DNA of 64,000 bases from Abyssibacter profundi (GTDB lineage: Bacteria > Pseudomonadota > Gammaproteobacteria > Nevskiales > OUC007): assembly GCF_003151135.1 (NCBI RefSeq), contig NZ_QEQK01000006.1:62334-126333 (forward strand), given 5' to 3'. Positions 8,737 to 18,129 of this stretch are shown here, piece by piece. Numbering within the stretch: position 1 is the stretch's first letter; each line of letters opens with the position of its first letter. Below the pieces are notes generated by a model. It did not search any database. It was given only the letters and a program-made list of their open reading frames with translations, and was not told the origin of the DNA. The position numbers were made by a program, and so were the translations under genes.

Positions 8737-9210
8737 ATGACTGAGACATCCACCCAGCGCGCGGCGATCGAAGGCGATCGGCGAGAGCGCGTCGTTCATA
8801 TCGACGGCGGGCCGATTGTTGTTCGCCCAGTGCGCGTCGGCGATCTGCCTGAGTTCCTGCGCCGGGGCGAAGGTCTGTTTAAGGCCGTGTTCAACGAGCA
8901 GTCGGAGGCGGACTGGGTGGAGCTGATCGTGGCCCACCTGCACGACGCGACAGGGTGGGTGTCGCTGGGATCCGGCGTGCCACGCGAGCGGCTGGAGAAG
9001 CTCCCGGCGGATGACGCCTTTGCGCTGACGCAGGCCGTGGTCGAGGTGAACCTGGATTTTTTCGCCGGCCGGGTCGCGAGGGCGGTCAACGTCCTGGTGG
9101 CCCGACTGGCGACAGCCCTATCAGCGACCTCTGCACCTGGCTCGACGACGCCTGCACCCGGCTCCTCGCCGGCGGCCACAGCCGAGCCGACATTGCCGGG
9201 TACTCACTGA
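8737..9210 (+). CDS. Tail assembly chaperone, unshifted form (gpG-like)
   Basis: 157 residues from ATG 8737, directly after the tail tube. Contains VVRPVRVGDLPEFLRR and a following helical region usual for this chaperone. The zero-frame tail (after residue 110) becomes low-complexity Ala/Thr/Pro/Ser, which is typical of a C-terminus not under strong protein-level selection because the real extension is in the -1 frame. A T TTT TTC heptamer lies at codons 108-109. Chaperones of this kind coat the tape measure during tail assembly. Confidence 0.8.
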   Translation: MTETSTQRAAIEGDRRERVVHIDGGPIVVRPVRVGDLPEFLRRGEGLFKAVFNEQSEADWVELIVAHLHDATGWVSLGSGVPRERLEKLPADDAFALTQAVVEVNLDFFAGRVARAVNVLVARLATALSATSAPGSTTPAPGSSPAATAEPTLPGTH

Positions 9211-9353
9211 CGGAGTTACAGGCATGGGATCAGGCCGCGCAGCGTGCCGAGCGGGAGCGGATCAAAGCCATGGCGCTGGCGTTTCGCATCGGCGCCTGGG
9301 CGGGCGATCGCGATTTCGAGCAATGGATGACGGGCGATGAACCGGGGCACTGA
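8737..9353 (+). CDS. Tail assembly chaperone, -1 frameshifted form (gpGT-like)
   Basis: The zero frame 8737-9063 joins the -1 frame 9063-9353 at a slippery heptamer. The joined product would be 205 residues: 109 from the G part and 96 from the T part. The T part has no own good start, yet reads as a normal helical protein (LCTWLDDACTRLLAGG, then ELQAWDQAAQRAERERIKAMALAF). Its stop at 9351-9353 overlaps the tape measure start by 17 bp. This is the canonical G/GT layout of long-tailed phages. Inference: ribosomes make both forms in a fixed ratio. Confidence 0.8.
9057..9063 (+). promoter_or_regulatory. -1 programmed frameshift slippery heptamer TTTTTTC
   Basis: Codons read GAT TTT TTC in the zero frame, so the heptamer is T TTT TTC, the X XXY YYZ form. 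Slipping back one base moves reading to the frame that stays open to 9353. The preceding zero-frame protein is well-behaved and the following -1 frame is the better protein. Confidence 0.8.
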
Positions 9354-11541
9354 TTACATCGTCCGGATCCTCGGCGATGCCAAAGGGCTGGAGGCGGCGC
9401 GCCGCAAGGTGACCGGCCAGTTCCAGCGCATGCGGGAGGATGGCGCCCGCACGTTCACCTCGCTGCGGCAGAACATTTTTAGCGTGCGCGGTGCGTTGTT
9501 CGGCCTGGCCGGCGCGTTCTCCTTCAGTGCCATTGCGGCGGGTGCCCGACAAGCCGCCAGCGACTTGCAGGAGGTCCGCCGCAGCGCAGATTCGCTGGGC
9601 ACCAGCGTCGAGCGGATCCAGGAGCTGAACTTCATCTTCCAGCGCCTGCTCCTGGACACCGACGATGTCGGTGATGCGCTTAACACCCTGGCTGACCGGG
9701 GCCTGGACGCGCAGTCCGGCATGCAGAGTTTCATCGACGATTTCCGCCTGATCGGCATCGAGGTCGAGGACCTGCGCGACAAGGATCCGGCCCAACTGTT
9801 CGAGCTGTTTGTCGACCGCATTGGGCGCATGGAAGACCCGACCCGCCGTAATGCCGCCGTGGTCCGCATTCTGGGCGACGACCTGGGCCGCAAGCTGCTG
9901 CCGTTCTTGATCCAGGGCGCCGAAGGGTTCGAGGACCTGCGCCGGCAGGCGCATGAGGCGGGCGCGGTCCTCGGCGAGCAGGCGATCGACGACGCGACCG
10001 AAGCCGCCCAGGCGTTTCGGGGCCTGAGCGAGGTATTCACTGCCACGCTGAACCGTGCGGTGGCAGATAACGCGGAGGGGTTCCGCGACCTAGCCAATAC
10101 CCTCAACAGTCCCGGAGTGCAGACTGGGCTGAAAGGGATGGTTGGCTTTCTGTCCACGATCGCGGGCTGGTTGGTCAAGATCACCAAGCTGGCTGGCAAC
10201 CTGGGCACTAACCTAGGCGAGTCCATCGCCGCGGCGATCTCTGGCGATGTCACGCAGTCGGTCGAGCAGATCGACAAGCAGATCGCGAAGATCCGGGCGC
10301 GGCTCGGCAGCAATACGCGTTTCTACTACCGTGGAGCGCCCGCACCGATCTCTGACGGTCAGCGCCACGATCTCGAGGCACAACTGGCCGAGCTTCAGCG
10401 CCTGCGCCAGCAGCTGGTCGAGGCTGAGGAGCGCGCCCGTTCCGAAGGTAGTGGCGGCGGAGGGCCGGGAGCCAGCGGCAACGGCCGTCTCGTTGGCACG
10501 GCAGACTCCTCGAACGATAGTACCCAGGCCATTCAGGCAATCATCGACCGCCTGCGCGAGCAGGTCGCCACCACCGGCGAGGCCGCGCAGGCCACCGAGA
10601 TCTATCGCCTGGAAAAGCTGGGCGCGAGTGACGCGACGCTGCGCCTGGCGCGGGATCTACTCACGCAGCGCGAATCGCAAAAGGCGGCCGCCGAAGCGGC
10701 CGAGGCCGAACGCCAGGCGCAGGCCGATGCCGAGGAGGCGTTGCGCATGCGCAACGAAGCCATCGCGGAACTGCGGGCAGAGAACATCTCGCTGATCGCT
10801 GCGATGGAGGAAGAGATCGCCCTCCAGCATCTCGGCAACCGGGAGCGCGCACAGGCCATTGCCGTGCGGCGGCTCAATGTAGAGGCCACTGCCGAGGAGA
10901 TCGCGCAGATCCGCGAGTTGGCCGGCGAGCTGTATGACCTCCACGAACGTGCGGACGAAACCGCCGAGGGCATGAGCGAGTACTTTCGCGAGGCGGCGCG
11001 GGGCATTCAGCGCTCCCTGGCCGACTTCCTCTTCGACCCGTTCGAGGAGGGACTGGACGGCTTGGTGGCCAGTTTCGCCGAAACGATCCAGCGCATGCTG
11101 GCCGAGGCCGCGGCCGCGCAGCTGGCGCGTGCCTTGTTTGGCGACGGGTTCGCCGCCGGCGGTGATCTCGGTGGGTGGGTGGGGCAGGGTTTGTCCTACC
11201 TGGCGGGCGGGGCGGGCACCAGCGCCGGCACCGGCCACACGGGGGGCATCATCGGCGGGGCAGGGCCACGCAAACAGGCATCGCCGCTGGCCTGGGCGGG
11301 TGCGCCCCGCATGCATCGCGGCGGGTTGCTGGGCCTGGCACCGGATGAGGTGCCGTTCATAGGTCTAAAGGGTGAGCGCGTGCTCTCGCGTGAGGAAACC
11401 CGCCAGTACGAACGCGGCGGCACAGTGGTCGTCAACGCGCCGATTACCACCCCCGATCCCCAGGCGTTTCGGCGCTCCAGCCAACAGGTCGAGGCGGCGA
11501 TCGGGGCCGCCGTGTCTCGTGCCGTGAGGCGCAACCGATGA
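9337..11541 (+). CDS. Tail tape measure protein
   Basis: 734 residues from ATG 9337. N-terminal YIVRILGDAKGLEAARRKV, a hydrophobic segment about residues 48-72, long alpha-helical stretches rich in Ala/Glu/Arg (coiled coil about 350-500), and a Gly-rich C-terminus with MHRGGLLGLAPDEVPFIGLKGERVLSREE, the conserved tail end of tape measures (EVPAILKGGEVVL-like). At about 0.15 nm per residue, the known rule for siphoviruses, a tail near 110 nm would be expected. Overlaps the GT chaperone and is coupled (ATGA) to the distal tail gene. Confidence 0.9.
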   Translation: MNRGTDYIVRILGDAKGLEAARRKVTGQFQRMREDGARTFTSLRQNIFSVRGALFGLAGAFSFSAIAAGARQAASDLQEVRRSADSLGTSVERIQELNFIFQRLLLDTDDVGDALNTLADRGLDAQSGMQSFIDDFRLIGIEVEDLRDKDPAQLFELFVDRIGRMEDPTRRNAAVVRILGDDLGRKLLPFLIQGAEGFEDLRRQAHEAGAVLGEQAIDDATEAAQAFRGLSEVFTATLNRAVADNAEGFRDLANTLNSPGVQTGLKGMVGFLSTIAGWLVKITKLAGNLGTNLGESIAAAISGDVTQSVEQIDKQIAKIRARLGSNTRFYYRGAPAPISDGQRHDLEAQLAELQRLRQQLVEAEERARSEGSGGGGPGASGNGRLVGTADSSNDSTQAIQAIIDRLREQVATTGEAAQATEIYRLEKLGASDATLRLARDLLTQRESQKAAAEAAEAERQAQADAEEALRMRNEAIAELRAENISLIAAMEEEIALQHLGNRERAQAIAVRRLNVEATAEEIAQIRELAGELYDLHERADETAEGMSEYFREAARGIQRSLADFLFDPFEEGLDGLVASFAETIQRMLAEAAAAQLARALFGDGFAAGGDLGGWVGQGLSYLAGGAGTSAGTGHTGGIIGGAGPRKQASPLAWAGAPRMHRGGLLGLAPDEVPFIGLKGERVLSREETRQYERGGTVVVNAPITTPDPQAFRRSSQQVEAAIGAAVSRAVRRNR

Positions 11542-12176
11542 GCTTTATCGATGCCCGTCTGGACATGGGCTACGACTACGGTGCAGAGGGCGGCCGGAGC
11601 TGGAACACCAGTGTCATCACCTTGGCGGGTGGGCGGTCGATTCGGAACCAGAACTGGCAGGACTGGATCGGCCGCTGGCAGCTCGGCAATCGCGTCATCG
11701 ACAAAGCGCAGCTCGACTACCTGGCCAGCTTCCATGCGCGGGCTCGCGGCATGTTGCACACGTTTCGCTACAAGGATTGGAATGATTACGAGCTGATCCA
11801 GGGGCTGCAAACGGTGGCTGACGGCCAGATCCAGCTGGCCAAAACCTATGGCGCCGGCGCTCCGGCGTATGTTTGCCCGATTACGCTGCCGGTGGACGGC
11901 ACGCTGGTGATTCAGCACAGCGCCGACGGTATCGCCTGGTCGCCATGGACGGAGGACGCCGACTACAGCGCGGACTACAGCACCGGGGTTGTGACATTGC
12001 TGGGCAGCCCGCCGCCGGCGCCTGCCTACGTGCGGGCGTCCTGCGAATTCGACATTCGCGTGCGCTTTGATGTTGACGTACTGGCGGCCCACTTTCTCGC
12101 CTACGAGCAGCGCGGCGACGATAACCAGCGCGCCTACCAGCTCGGCAGCGTGAGTGTGCAGGAGGTGCTGCTGTGA
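11538..12176 (+). CDS. DUF2460 distal tail protein (GTA ORF12-like)
   Basis: 212 residues, ATG overlapping the tape measure stop. WNTSVITLAGGRSIRNQNW and FHARARGMLHTFRYKDWNDYE are the conserved parts of DUF2460/TIGR02217 proteins, which form the distal tail ring in gene transfer agents and many siphoviruses. The following genes (DUF2163, NlpC/P60, large hub) complete the same conserved four-gene tail-tip block. GTGA couples it to the next gene. Confidence 0.85.
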   Translation: MSFIDARLDMGYDYGAEGGRSWNTSVITLAGGRSIRNQNWQDWIGRWQLGNRVIDKAQLDYLASFHARARGMLHTFRYKDWNDYELIQGLQTVADGQIQLAKTYGAGAPAYVCPITLPVDGTLVIQHSADGIAWSPWTEDADYSADYSTGVVTLLGSPPPAPAYVRASCEFDIRVRFDVDVLAAHFLAYEQRGDDNQRAYQLGSVSVQEVLL

Positions 12177-13108
12177 GATCGCTGAGCGCCGCCATGCAGG
12201 CGCACATCGCCAGCGATACCACATCGCTGGTGCCGTGCTGGTACGTGATCCGGGCGGATGGCGAGATCGTGCGCGGTACGGAGGCCACGCGGGATGTGGT
12301 GATCAGCAGCGGCGCGCTGCAGATCCCCGGCACTTACCAGGCCAGCCGCAACATCACGATGAGTGATATGCGCTCGGCCGATGATCTGAGTGTCGACAAC
12401 ACGGAGGTGGCGGGCAGTCTCGGCGTGGACCTGGCGGTCGCCGACATCGAAGCCGGCCTCTACGACAACGCAGAGATCGTGCTCTTTCTCGTGAACTGGC
12501 AGGCGCCGGACGACGGTCAGATCATCCTGCGGCGGGGCAACATCGGCAACATCCGCCGCACGTCCGAGGGCCAGTACTCGGCGGAGCTGCGCGGCCTCAC
12601 GCAGCGGCTGACGCAGACCATCGTCCGCACCTACGGCACGAGCTGCGATGCAGACCTCGGTGACACCCGCTGCGGCGTCGATCTGGAGGCGTTGACCATC
12701 ACCGGCACCGTCACAGCCGTGACCTCGCGCCGGCGGTTCGATGCCACGCTCGACGCCGGCAGCCCAGCGCCCGCCGCCGGCTACTACAACGGCGGCCTGC
12801 TGACTTTCACCAGCGGTGACAACGCCGGCTACGGCAAGGAGTTGCGCCGGGATGCAGCCGAGGGCGCGCCTGGCGAGCTGGAGACCTACGAGCCGCTGCC
12901 GGCCACCATCGAGGTCGGCGACACCTTCACGTTGCGGCCGGGCTGCGACAAGTCGGCCGCGACCTGCAGGGCCAAGTTTGCCAACCTGGTGAATTTTCGC
13001 GGCTACGGCCTGTTTGTGCCGGGCGCCGGAGACATGATCCGGGGCGGATCTCGGGATGCGACCGGTGGCGACTTTGCCCAGCCGGCGGGCGAGCAGGCGC
13101 AGGACTGA
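12173..13108 (+). CDS. DUF2163/BR0599 tail hub protein, probable Fe-S binding (GTA ORF13-like)
   Basis: 311 residues from GTG 12173. Central GTSCDADLGDTRCGVDL and the C-terminal GCDKSAATCRAKFANLVNFRGY carry the four conserved cysteines of the family; in the Rhodobacter gene transfer agent the hub homologue binds an iron-sulfur cluster. FVPGAGDMIRGG at the C-terminus is also conserved. It connects the distal tail ring to the tail-tip fibre hub. All four Cys are present, so a functional cluster is expected (inference from the family). Confidence 0.85.
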   Translation: MRSLSAAMQAHIASDTTSLVPCWYVIRADGEIVRGTEATRDVVISSGALQIPGTYQASRNITMSDMRSADDLSVDNTEVAGSLGVDLAVADIEAGLYDNAEIVLFLVNWQAPDDGQIILRRGNIGNIRRTSEGQYSAELRGLTQRLTQTIVRTYGTSCDADLGDTRCGVDLEALTITGTVTAVTSRRRFDATLDAGSPAPAAGYYNGGLLTFTSGDNAGYGKELRRDAAEGAPGELETYEPLPATIEVGDTFTLRPGCDKSAATCRAKFANLVNFRGYGLFVPGAGDMIRGGSRDATGGDFAQPAGEQAQD

Positions 13109-13506
13109 TGCACCCGCGCGCGGCAGACATCGTGCAGACGGCCCGCCAGTGGGTCGACGTCCCGTATCTGCACCAGGGCCGCACCCGCCATGGCATCGAT
13201 TGCATCGGCCTGCCGCTGGTCGTCTGCTGGGCATTGGGCCTCTACCAGGGCGACTCTCGCCAGTATCCACGCCGGGCGATCGATGATCGGCTGCGCGACC
13301 AGGTTGCTGCGATCTGCACCGAGCTGGCTGAGCCCACGCCGGGCTGCGTGTTGTTGTTCCGCTGGCAATCGCATGTCCAGCACTGCGCCATCTACACGGG
13401 CGACACGATGATCCATTCCCACCGGTCGAATCGCCGCGTTGTTGAGCACGGCTACGCCGGCGCCTGGCTGCGGGTGACGGATTCGGCGTGGAGGTTGCCG
13501 GCATGA
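13108..13506 (+). CDS. NlpC/P60 tail-tip peptidase (gpK/GTA ORF14-like)
   Basis: 132 residues from ATG 13108 (TGATG overlap). NlpC/P60 hallmarks: catalytic Cys32 in HGIDCIGL and His92 in VQHCAIYTG. These cell-wall peptidases sit at the tail tip and cut peptidoglycan cross-links during DNA injection. Length is the minimal catalytic domain, as in GTA ORF14. Between the hub and the J-like gene, as usual. Confidence 0.85.
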   Translation: MHPRAADIVQTARQWVDVPYLHQGRTRHGIDCIGLPLVVCWALGLYQGDSRQYPRRAIDDRLRDQVAAICTELAEPTPGCVLLFRWQSHVQHCAIYTGDTMIHSHRSNRRVVEHGYAGAWLRVTDSAWRLPA

Positions 13507-16500
13507 GTGGCAACGACGCACGTGCCGTAGGACGTCTGGCCTTTACGGCGATCGGTTCGTACTACGGCGGCCAGATTGGAGGGCTGATCGGCGGGTACGT
13601 TGGCGGATTGGTGTTTCCTCATCAGCTGCCTGACGCATTCGGTCCGCGTCTTGATGATCTCAACGTTCAGACCTCAGCTGTCGGTGTGGCTCTGCCGATT
13701 GTGTATGGCACGTACGCGATCGCCGGGAATGTGATCTGGGCGGACGAGATCCAGGAGGTGTCGCAGACCGAGGAGGTCGGCAAGGGCGGTGGCACCGAGC
13801 AGGATGTCACCACCTACACCTATTTCGGCTCGTTTGCTGTCGGCCTATGCGAGGGCGAGATCGCCGGCGTGACGCGGATCTGGGCCAACGAGGAGCTGGT
13901 CTACGACGTGCGGCCGCAGCAGGCCGGCGAGACGACCGCCGCCTACAACCAGCGCATGGCTGGCAGCACCTCGTTCGGCGCGCACATGACGGTGTACGCC
14001 GGCACCGAGACGCAAACCGCTGACCCAACGATTGAGGCCGTGGAAGGAGCCGGCGAGGTGCCGGCCTACCGAGGCCTGGCGTACCTGGTGTTCGACTCCC
14101 TGCCGCTGGCCGACTTCTATAACCGGGTACCCAATCTGCGGGTCGAAGTCTCGCGCGATGCGGACGAGGACCAGGCCTACGAGTACTCCACCGATTACAT
14201 CGCAGAGTTCGACTTCACCCGCCCGAACCCGGCGATCGACGCGAACGGCGCGTATGTGTACCGGGCGCAGGCGCAGAACATCCCCGGCGCGTCGAATGGG
14301 CCGGACCGAGACTCGTTTGGCCTGGCGCTGGAGGATCTCCGCACGATGGTGCGGGCCGCCTACGGCGACGACTCCCTGATGACCTCGAACGTGATTCACG
14401 GCTACGGAGAGACACCGAACGAGGCCTACCCCGCCGCCCCCGCAGGGTCATTCGTGACGGATTACGGGGAGCAGGTGGCGGTCGAGCTCAATCTGAACAA
14501 GCACCAAGCCAGCGGGGCACCGCTCTACAGCCCAGGGGACAACGACGACCTGTTCGCCGCGTTGGCGCTCGGTGAGCCGACCTACGTGGCCGGGCTGAAT
14601 GAGCCGTCTGGGCTGGCGGGCATCTACATCAAGGTCCTCGAGGACAGTGTGTTCCAGACCGACCCGCCGGCAGGCTGGGAGGGGTGGGCGCATCAAAGCC
14701 GGATCGGCGAGCCCGATCTGTACATCTATCGATCCATCGACAGCTTCATCCGCGTTGAGCGTGTGATCTCGGAGCCGCCGAACCCCTGCTTCAATCAGCC
14801 GCTGCTGGAGGGCGAGCAGTACTGTGTCATCGACGGCGACCTGCACTCCAACGCGCCATGGATCGAGGATACATCGCGCAACTACAAGTCGATCTCCATC
14901 TACGAGGATGACGGCGTAGGCAGTGATCTAGCCGCGATCACGCGATTCCCGTTCAACCCGGCGCTGCCGGAGGATCACCCGCTGTACGACGATGAGGCGT
15001 ACTGGACCGCCGAGTACCAGGCCCTGGTCGATGCGGATCTGATCGCCGACGGGCGAACCTACAGCGCAACCGGCCTGGGCGGACCCAACACCTACCCCCG
15101 CCGCAAATCCTACGGCTACTACAGAGCGCCATACGGGCCAACGCTCGAAGCAAACCCCGTCACGTTGTCGTCGATCGTGTCGGACCTCTGCGGCCGTGCC
15201 GCGTTGACCGATATCGACGTGTCGGACCTCGCCTCGACGTACGTCACCGGCTACGCGATTGGCGCAGTCATGGCGGCTCGCGATGCCCTGCAGCCGCTGC
15301 GGCAGTTTGCCCAGTTCGACGGCGCGGAGATCGACGGCCAGCTGGTGTTTGCCAAGCGGGGCGGGGCGGCGGTGGCCACACTGACGGGCGATGATTTGGG
15401 CGCGCACGCGGCGGGTGGCCAGCGGCCAGCGGCGATCACCGTGGAGCGCACACAGGATGTTGAGCTGCCGCGCAAGCTGCGTGTCAAGTACGCGAGCACG
15501 AACCGCGACTACGAGCCTGGCGAGCAGTACGCCTCGCGCCTGACGACCGACGCGGTCCAGGCCGTGGACGTGCAGCTGCCGATCGCCATGTCGGACACAC
15601 AGGCCGCGCAGATCGCGGAGATCCTGCTGTTCGAGGCCTGGACCGCGCGCAACCGCTACCAGACCGCCATCTCGACTGAGTACCTGGCGCTGACACCAGG
15701 CGACGCGATCACGCTGCCGGTGGAGGGCACGCAGGAGCGCGCCCGTGTGCTGGCCATCGACTACGCGTTTCCCGGCGTGCTGGCGATCGAGGCGGTGCGT
15801 GACGATGACGGCGCATACGTGAGCTATGCAGTCGGCAACTCGGGCAACTTCCGGGGCTCGACGATTGCTGTGTCCGGCCCCACGGAAGTCATCCTGATGG
15901 ACCTGCCGGCGCTGCGTGACAGCGACAACACCGCCGGCTACTACGCCGCGATGCGGGGCACGCTCACGGGCTGGCGGGGCGCCACACTCATGCGCTCTGA
16001 CGACGGTGGGGCCTCGTTCGCGGCCGTGGCGTCCTCATCGTCTGCCGCAACGATGGGGGCGGCGACCACCGCCCTGGCCGATGCCCAGACGACGACCTGG
16101 GACCGAGGCAACACGCTGACGGTCGCGCTGGATGCCGGATCGCTCGAGGGCATCACCGAGGCGGCAGTGCTGGCCGGGGGCAACGCAGCAGCGCTGGAGG
16201 TAACGGCCAGCGATGGCGAGACGCTGGGGTGGGAGATCATCCAGTTTGCCGAGGCCGCACAGAACAGCGATGGGACCTGGACGCTGTCCGATTTGCTGCG
16301 GGGGCGGCGGGGCACGGAATGGGCCACGGCCCAGCACAAGGTTGGTGACCGGTTTGTGTTGCTGACCGGCATCGTCCGCGTGCCGATGGATTCGTCCGGC
16401 ATCGGGATCGAGCGACCGCACCGGGCAGTGACGTTTGGAACATCGGTCGGTGGTGCGGCGGTCACCGCGTTCACCGGCCTCGGGACCGCGCTGGAGCCGT

Positions 16501-16817
16501 ACTCGGTCGCGCATGTGGCGGGCAACTGGTCAGACGGTGACCTGGTCATCACGTGGATCCGCCGCGGCCGGATCGGGCAAGAGCTGCGGTCCGGCGCGGA
16601 CATCCCCCTGTCGGAAGAGAGCGAGGCCTACGAAGTCGATGTCATGGACGGGGAGACCGTCCTGCGCACGCTCTCCGCGAGCATCCAGACCGCCACATAC
16701 ACGGCTGCGCAGATCGCGGCCGACTTCGGATCGCCGACGCCGGAGAGCGTCACTGTCCGTATCTATCAACTGTCCGCGACGGTGGGTCGCGGATTCGTCT
16801 CAGAGGCGACGCTATGA
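13503..16817 (+). CDS. Tail tip / host specificity protein (GTA ORF15, gpJ-like)
   Basis: 1104 residues from ATG 13503 (ATGA overlap with the peptidase gene); a GTG at 13488 is less likely. The N-terminal hydrophobic, Gly-rich segment (YGGQIGGLIGGYVGGLVFP) is followed by PIVYGTYAIAGNVIWADEI and YTYFGSFAVGLCEGEIAGVTRIWANEELVYD, conserved in tail-tip hub proteins with Phage-tail_3 and gp53-like domains. The central part (about 250-520) is more divergent and may be host-range related. C-terminal strands resemble fibronectin-like folds. It should adsorb the phage to its receptor. Confidence 0.85.
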   Translation: MSGNDARAVGRLAFTAIGSYYGGQIGGLIGGYVGGLVFPHQLPDAFGPRLDDLNVQTSAVGVALPIVYGTYAIAGNVIWADEIQEVSQTEEVGKGGGTEQDVTTYTYFGSFAVGLCEGEIAGVTRIWANEELVYDVRPQQAGETTAAYNQRMAGSTSFGAHMTVYAGTETQTADPTIEAVEGAGEVPAYRGLAYLVFDSLPLADFYNRVPNLRVEVSRDADEDQAYEYSTDYIAEFDFTRPNPAIDANGAYVYRAQAQNIPGASNGPDRDSFGLALEDLRTMVRAAYGDDSLMTSNVIHGYGETPNEAYPAAPAGSFVTDYGEQVAVELNLNKHQASGAPLYSPGDNDDLFAALALGEPTYVAGLNEPSGLAGIYIKVLEDSVFQTDPPAGWEGWAHQSRIGEPDLYIYRSIDSFIRVERVISEPPNPCFNQPLLEGEQYCVIDGDLHSNAPWIEDTSRNYKSISIYEDDGVGSDLAAITRFPFNPALPEDHPLYDDEAYWTAEYQALVDADLIADGRTYSATGLGGPNTYPRRKSYGYYRAPYGPTLEANPVTLSSIVSDLCGRAALTDIDVSDLASTYVTGYAIGAVMAARDALQPLRQFAQFDGAEIDGQLVFAKRGGAAVATLTGDDLGAHAAGGQRPAAITVERTQDVELPRKLRVKYASTNRDYEPGEQYASRLTTDAVQAVDVQLPIAMSDTQAAQIAEILLFEAWTARNRYQTAISTEYLALTPGDAITLPVEGTQERARVLAIDYAFPGVLAIEAVRDDDGAYVSYAVGNSGNFRGSTIAVSGPTEVILMDLPALRDSDNTAGYYAAMRGTLTGWRGATLMRSDDGGASFAAVASSSSAATMGAATTALADAQTTTWDRGNTLTVALDAGSLEGITEAAVLAGGNAAALEVTASDGETLGWEIIQFAEAAQNSDGTWTLSDLLRGRRGTEWATAQHKVGDRFVLLTGIVRVPMDSSGIGIERPHRAVTFGTSVGGAAVTAFTGLGTALEPYSVAHVAGNWSDGDLVITWIRRGRIGQELRSGADIPLSEESEAYEVDVMDGETVLRTLSASIQTATYTAAQIAADFGSPTPESVTVRIYQLSATVGRGFVSEATL

Positions 16818-17470
16818 CCACAGCACGGCTCCAGCTCGACGAGCTCATCGCACACCAGTCCCAGCCCCACGTCACGCTCAACGGATCACTGCGCCGGCTC
16901 GATGCCGCAGTGCAGCTCACGGTGGCGGACCGGGATCTGACATTGCCCCCGGGGTCACCGAGCGATGGCGACACCTACATCGTCGGCGCCTCGGCGACCG
17001 GCGACTGGGAGGACGAAGACGGCAACATCGCGTACTACAGCAACACCGCGTGGATCTTCCTCACGCCGGCCGAGGGCTGGCAGGCGTGGATCGAAGACGA
17101 AGACGTGGTTGTCACTTACCAGAATGACGCCTGGGCGGGTGTCGGGCAGGCGGAATCCATCCAGGCGCTGGGCGCGATCAGCGGCGCGCAGACCATTGAC
17201 CTGCGCGCTGCGACATACGCCAGTTTCACGGTGGACGGGGCCATCACGCTCACGATCGACGGGCTGCCGCCGGCGGGCACGGCCAAGGCCTTCACGCTGG
17301 AGATTACCGGCTCGAGCTCATCGCCGATCGATGAGATCACCTGGCCCGAGGCGATCGAATGGCCCAGCGGTGTCGCGCTGCAGCCGACGCAGGCCGGGAC
17401 GGATGTGTTCGTGTTTGTCGCCAATGGCAGCCGGATCATGGGCGGCCGCGCGCTCGAGAACGTGTCGTGA
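16814..17470 (+). CDS. DUF2793 tail-fibre-like protein
   Basis: 218 residues from ATG 16814 (ATGA). LPPGSPSDGDTYIVGASATGDWEDEDGNIAYYSNTAWIFLTPAEGWQAWIEDEDVVVTYQNDAW is DUF2793, found in tail-associated proteins of gene transfer agents and phages, where it is a small beta domain repeated along a fibre. The C-terminal half is a separate beta-rich domain. It follows the J-like gene and overlaps the next by GTGA. Probable accessory fibre or receptor-binding part. Confidence 0.75.
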   Translation: MTTARLQLDELIAHQSQPHVTLNGSLRRLDAAVQLTVADRDLTLPPGSPSDGDTYIVGASATGDWEDEDGNIAYYSNTAWIFLTPAEGWQAWIEDEDVVVTYQNDAWAGVGQAESIQALGAISGAQTIDLRAATYASFTVDGAITLTIDGLPPAGTAKAFTLEITGSSSSPIDEITWPEAIEWPSGVALQPTQAGTDVFVFVANGSRIMGGRALENVS

Positions 17471-18129
17471 GCATCGCTCTGACACTGCTGCCGCTGGTGG
17501 GCGCCGGCGAGGCGCCCGAGCCGCCGCCGGATCCGCCGGCCGAGGTCACATGGGACGCGGCGGTCTCGAGCGCATCGCTGACGATCTATGACGGCGGCTA
17601 CTCGGTGCAAGCCACCGGAGGGTCGTGGTACTCCGCGACGACCGAGACAGACCCGTCGACGGACAAGTTCTACTGTGAGTGTGTCGTCAACGATTCGGCG
17701 CACTCGGGTGGCTCGGACAGCGCGCTCACGATCGGCTACGCGCCGCCCTCAACCGATCTCACCAGCGGCTCGACATTCCTCGGCAATGCGACAGACACCG
17801 GCGCCTACATCGCCGGCGACACCGTACGCGAGCAGGGCGAATCTGATACCAGTTTTGGGGTGACCTTCAGCAGTGGCGACATCGTGGGCATGGCGATCGA
17901 CCGCACCACCGGCGAGGGCTGGATCGCGGTCAACGGCACATGGGTCAACAGTGGCGACCCGGCTGCCGGTACCGGGCCGGTTTTTGTAGTCGTGCCTGCA
18001 TCTGCCCGGGTCGCGATCTCGGCCCGTGTTCGCAACAGCAACACGGGCGATGTCACGCTGCGCACGAAAAACAGTGAGTTCAGCTACTCGGTGCCGAGCG
18101 GATTTAAGGGGTATGCCGAGCCGGTTTAG
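17467..18129 (+). CDS. SPRY/lectin-like C-terminal fibre protein
   Basis: 220 residues from GTG 17467, coupled to the previous gene. After a short hydrophobic and Pro-rich start, the rest looks like a SPRY/concanavalin-type jelly roll: SFGVTFSSGDIVGMAIDRTTGEGWIAVNGTWVNSGDPAAGTGPVF follows the SPRY order of a GDxxGxxxD strand, a W-x-x-x-N-G turn and a final loop. Such domains at the end of tail operons often bind receptors. Its stop overlaps the stop of the converging small gene by 4 bp. Confidence 0.6.
   Translation: MSIALTLLPLVGAGEAPEPPPDPPAEVTWDAAVSSASLTIYDGGYSVQATGGSWYSATTETDPSTDKFYCECVVNDSAHSGGSDSALTIGYAPPSTDLTSGSTFLGNATDTGAYIAGDTVREQGESDTSFGVTFSSGDIVGMAIDRTTGEGWIAVNGTWVNSGDPAAGTGPVFVVVPASARVAISARVRNSNTGDVTLRTKNSEFSYSVPSGFKGYAEPV

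Noticed and set aside
12134-13513. Long reverse-strand open frame opposite the tail hub and peptidase genes
   Set aside because: Low-complexity Arg/Ala/Pro product, and conserved tail genes are on the forward strand.
16553-16813. Longer start for the DUF2793 fibre gene
   Set aside because: This would overlap the J-like gene by over 260 bp; ATG 16814 overlaps its stop by the usual ATGA.
17359-17466. Longer start for the SPRY-like fibre gene
   Set aside because: The extension overlaps the DUF2793 gene; GTG 17467 gives the same tight coupling as the other tail genes.
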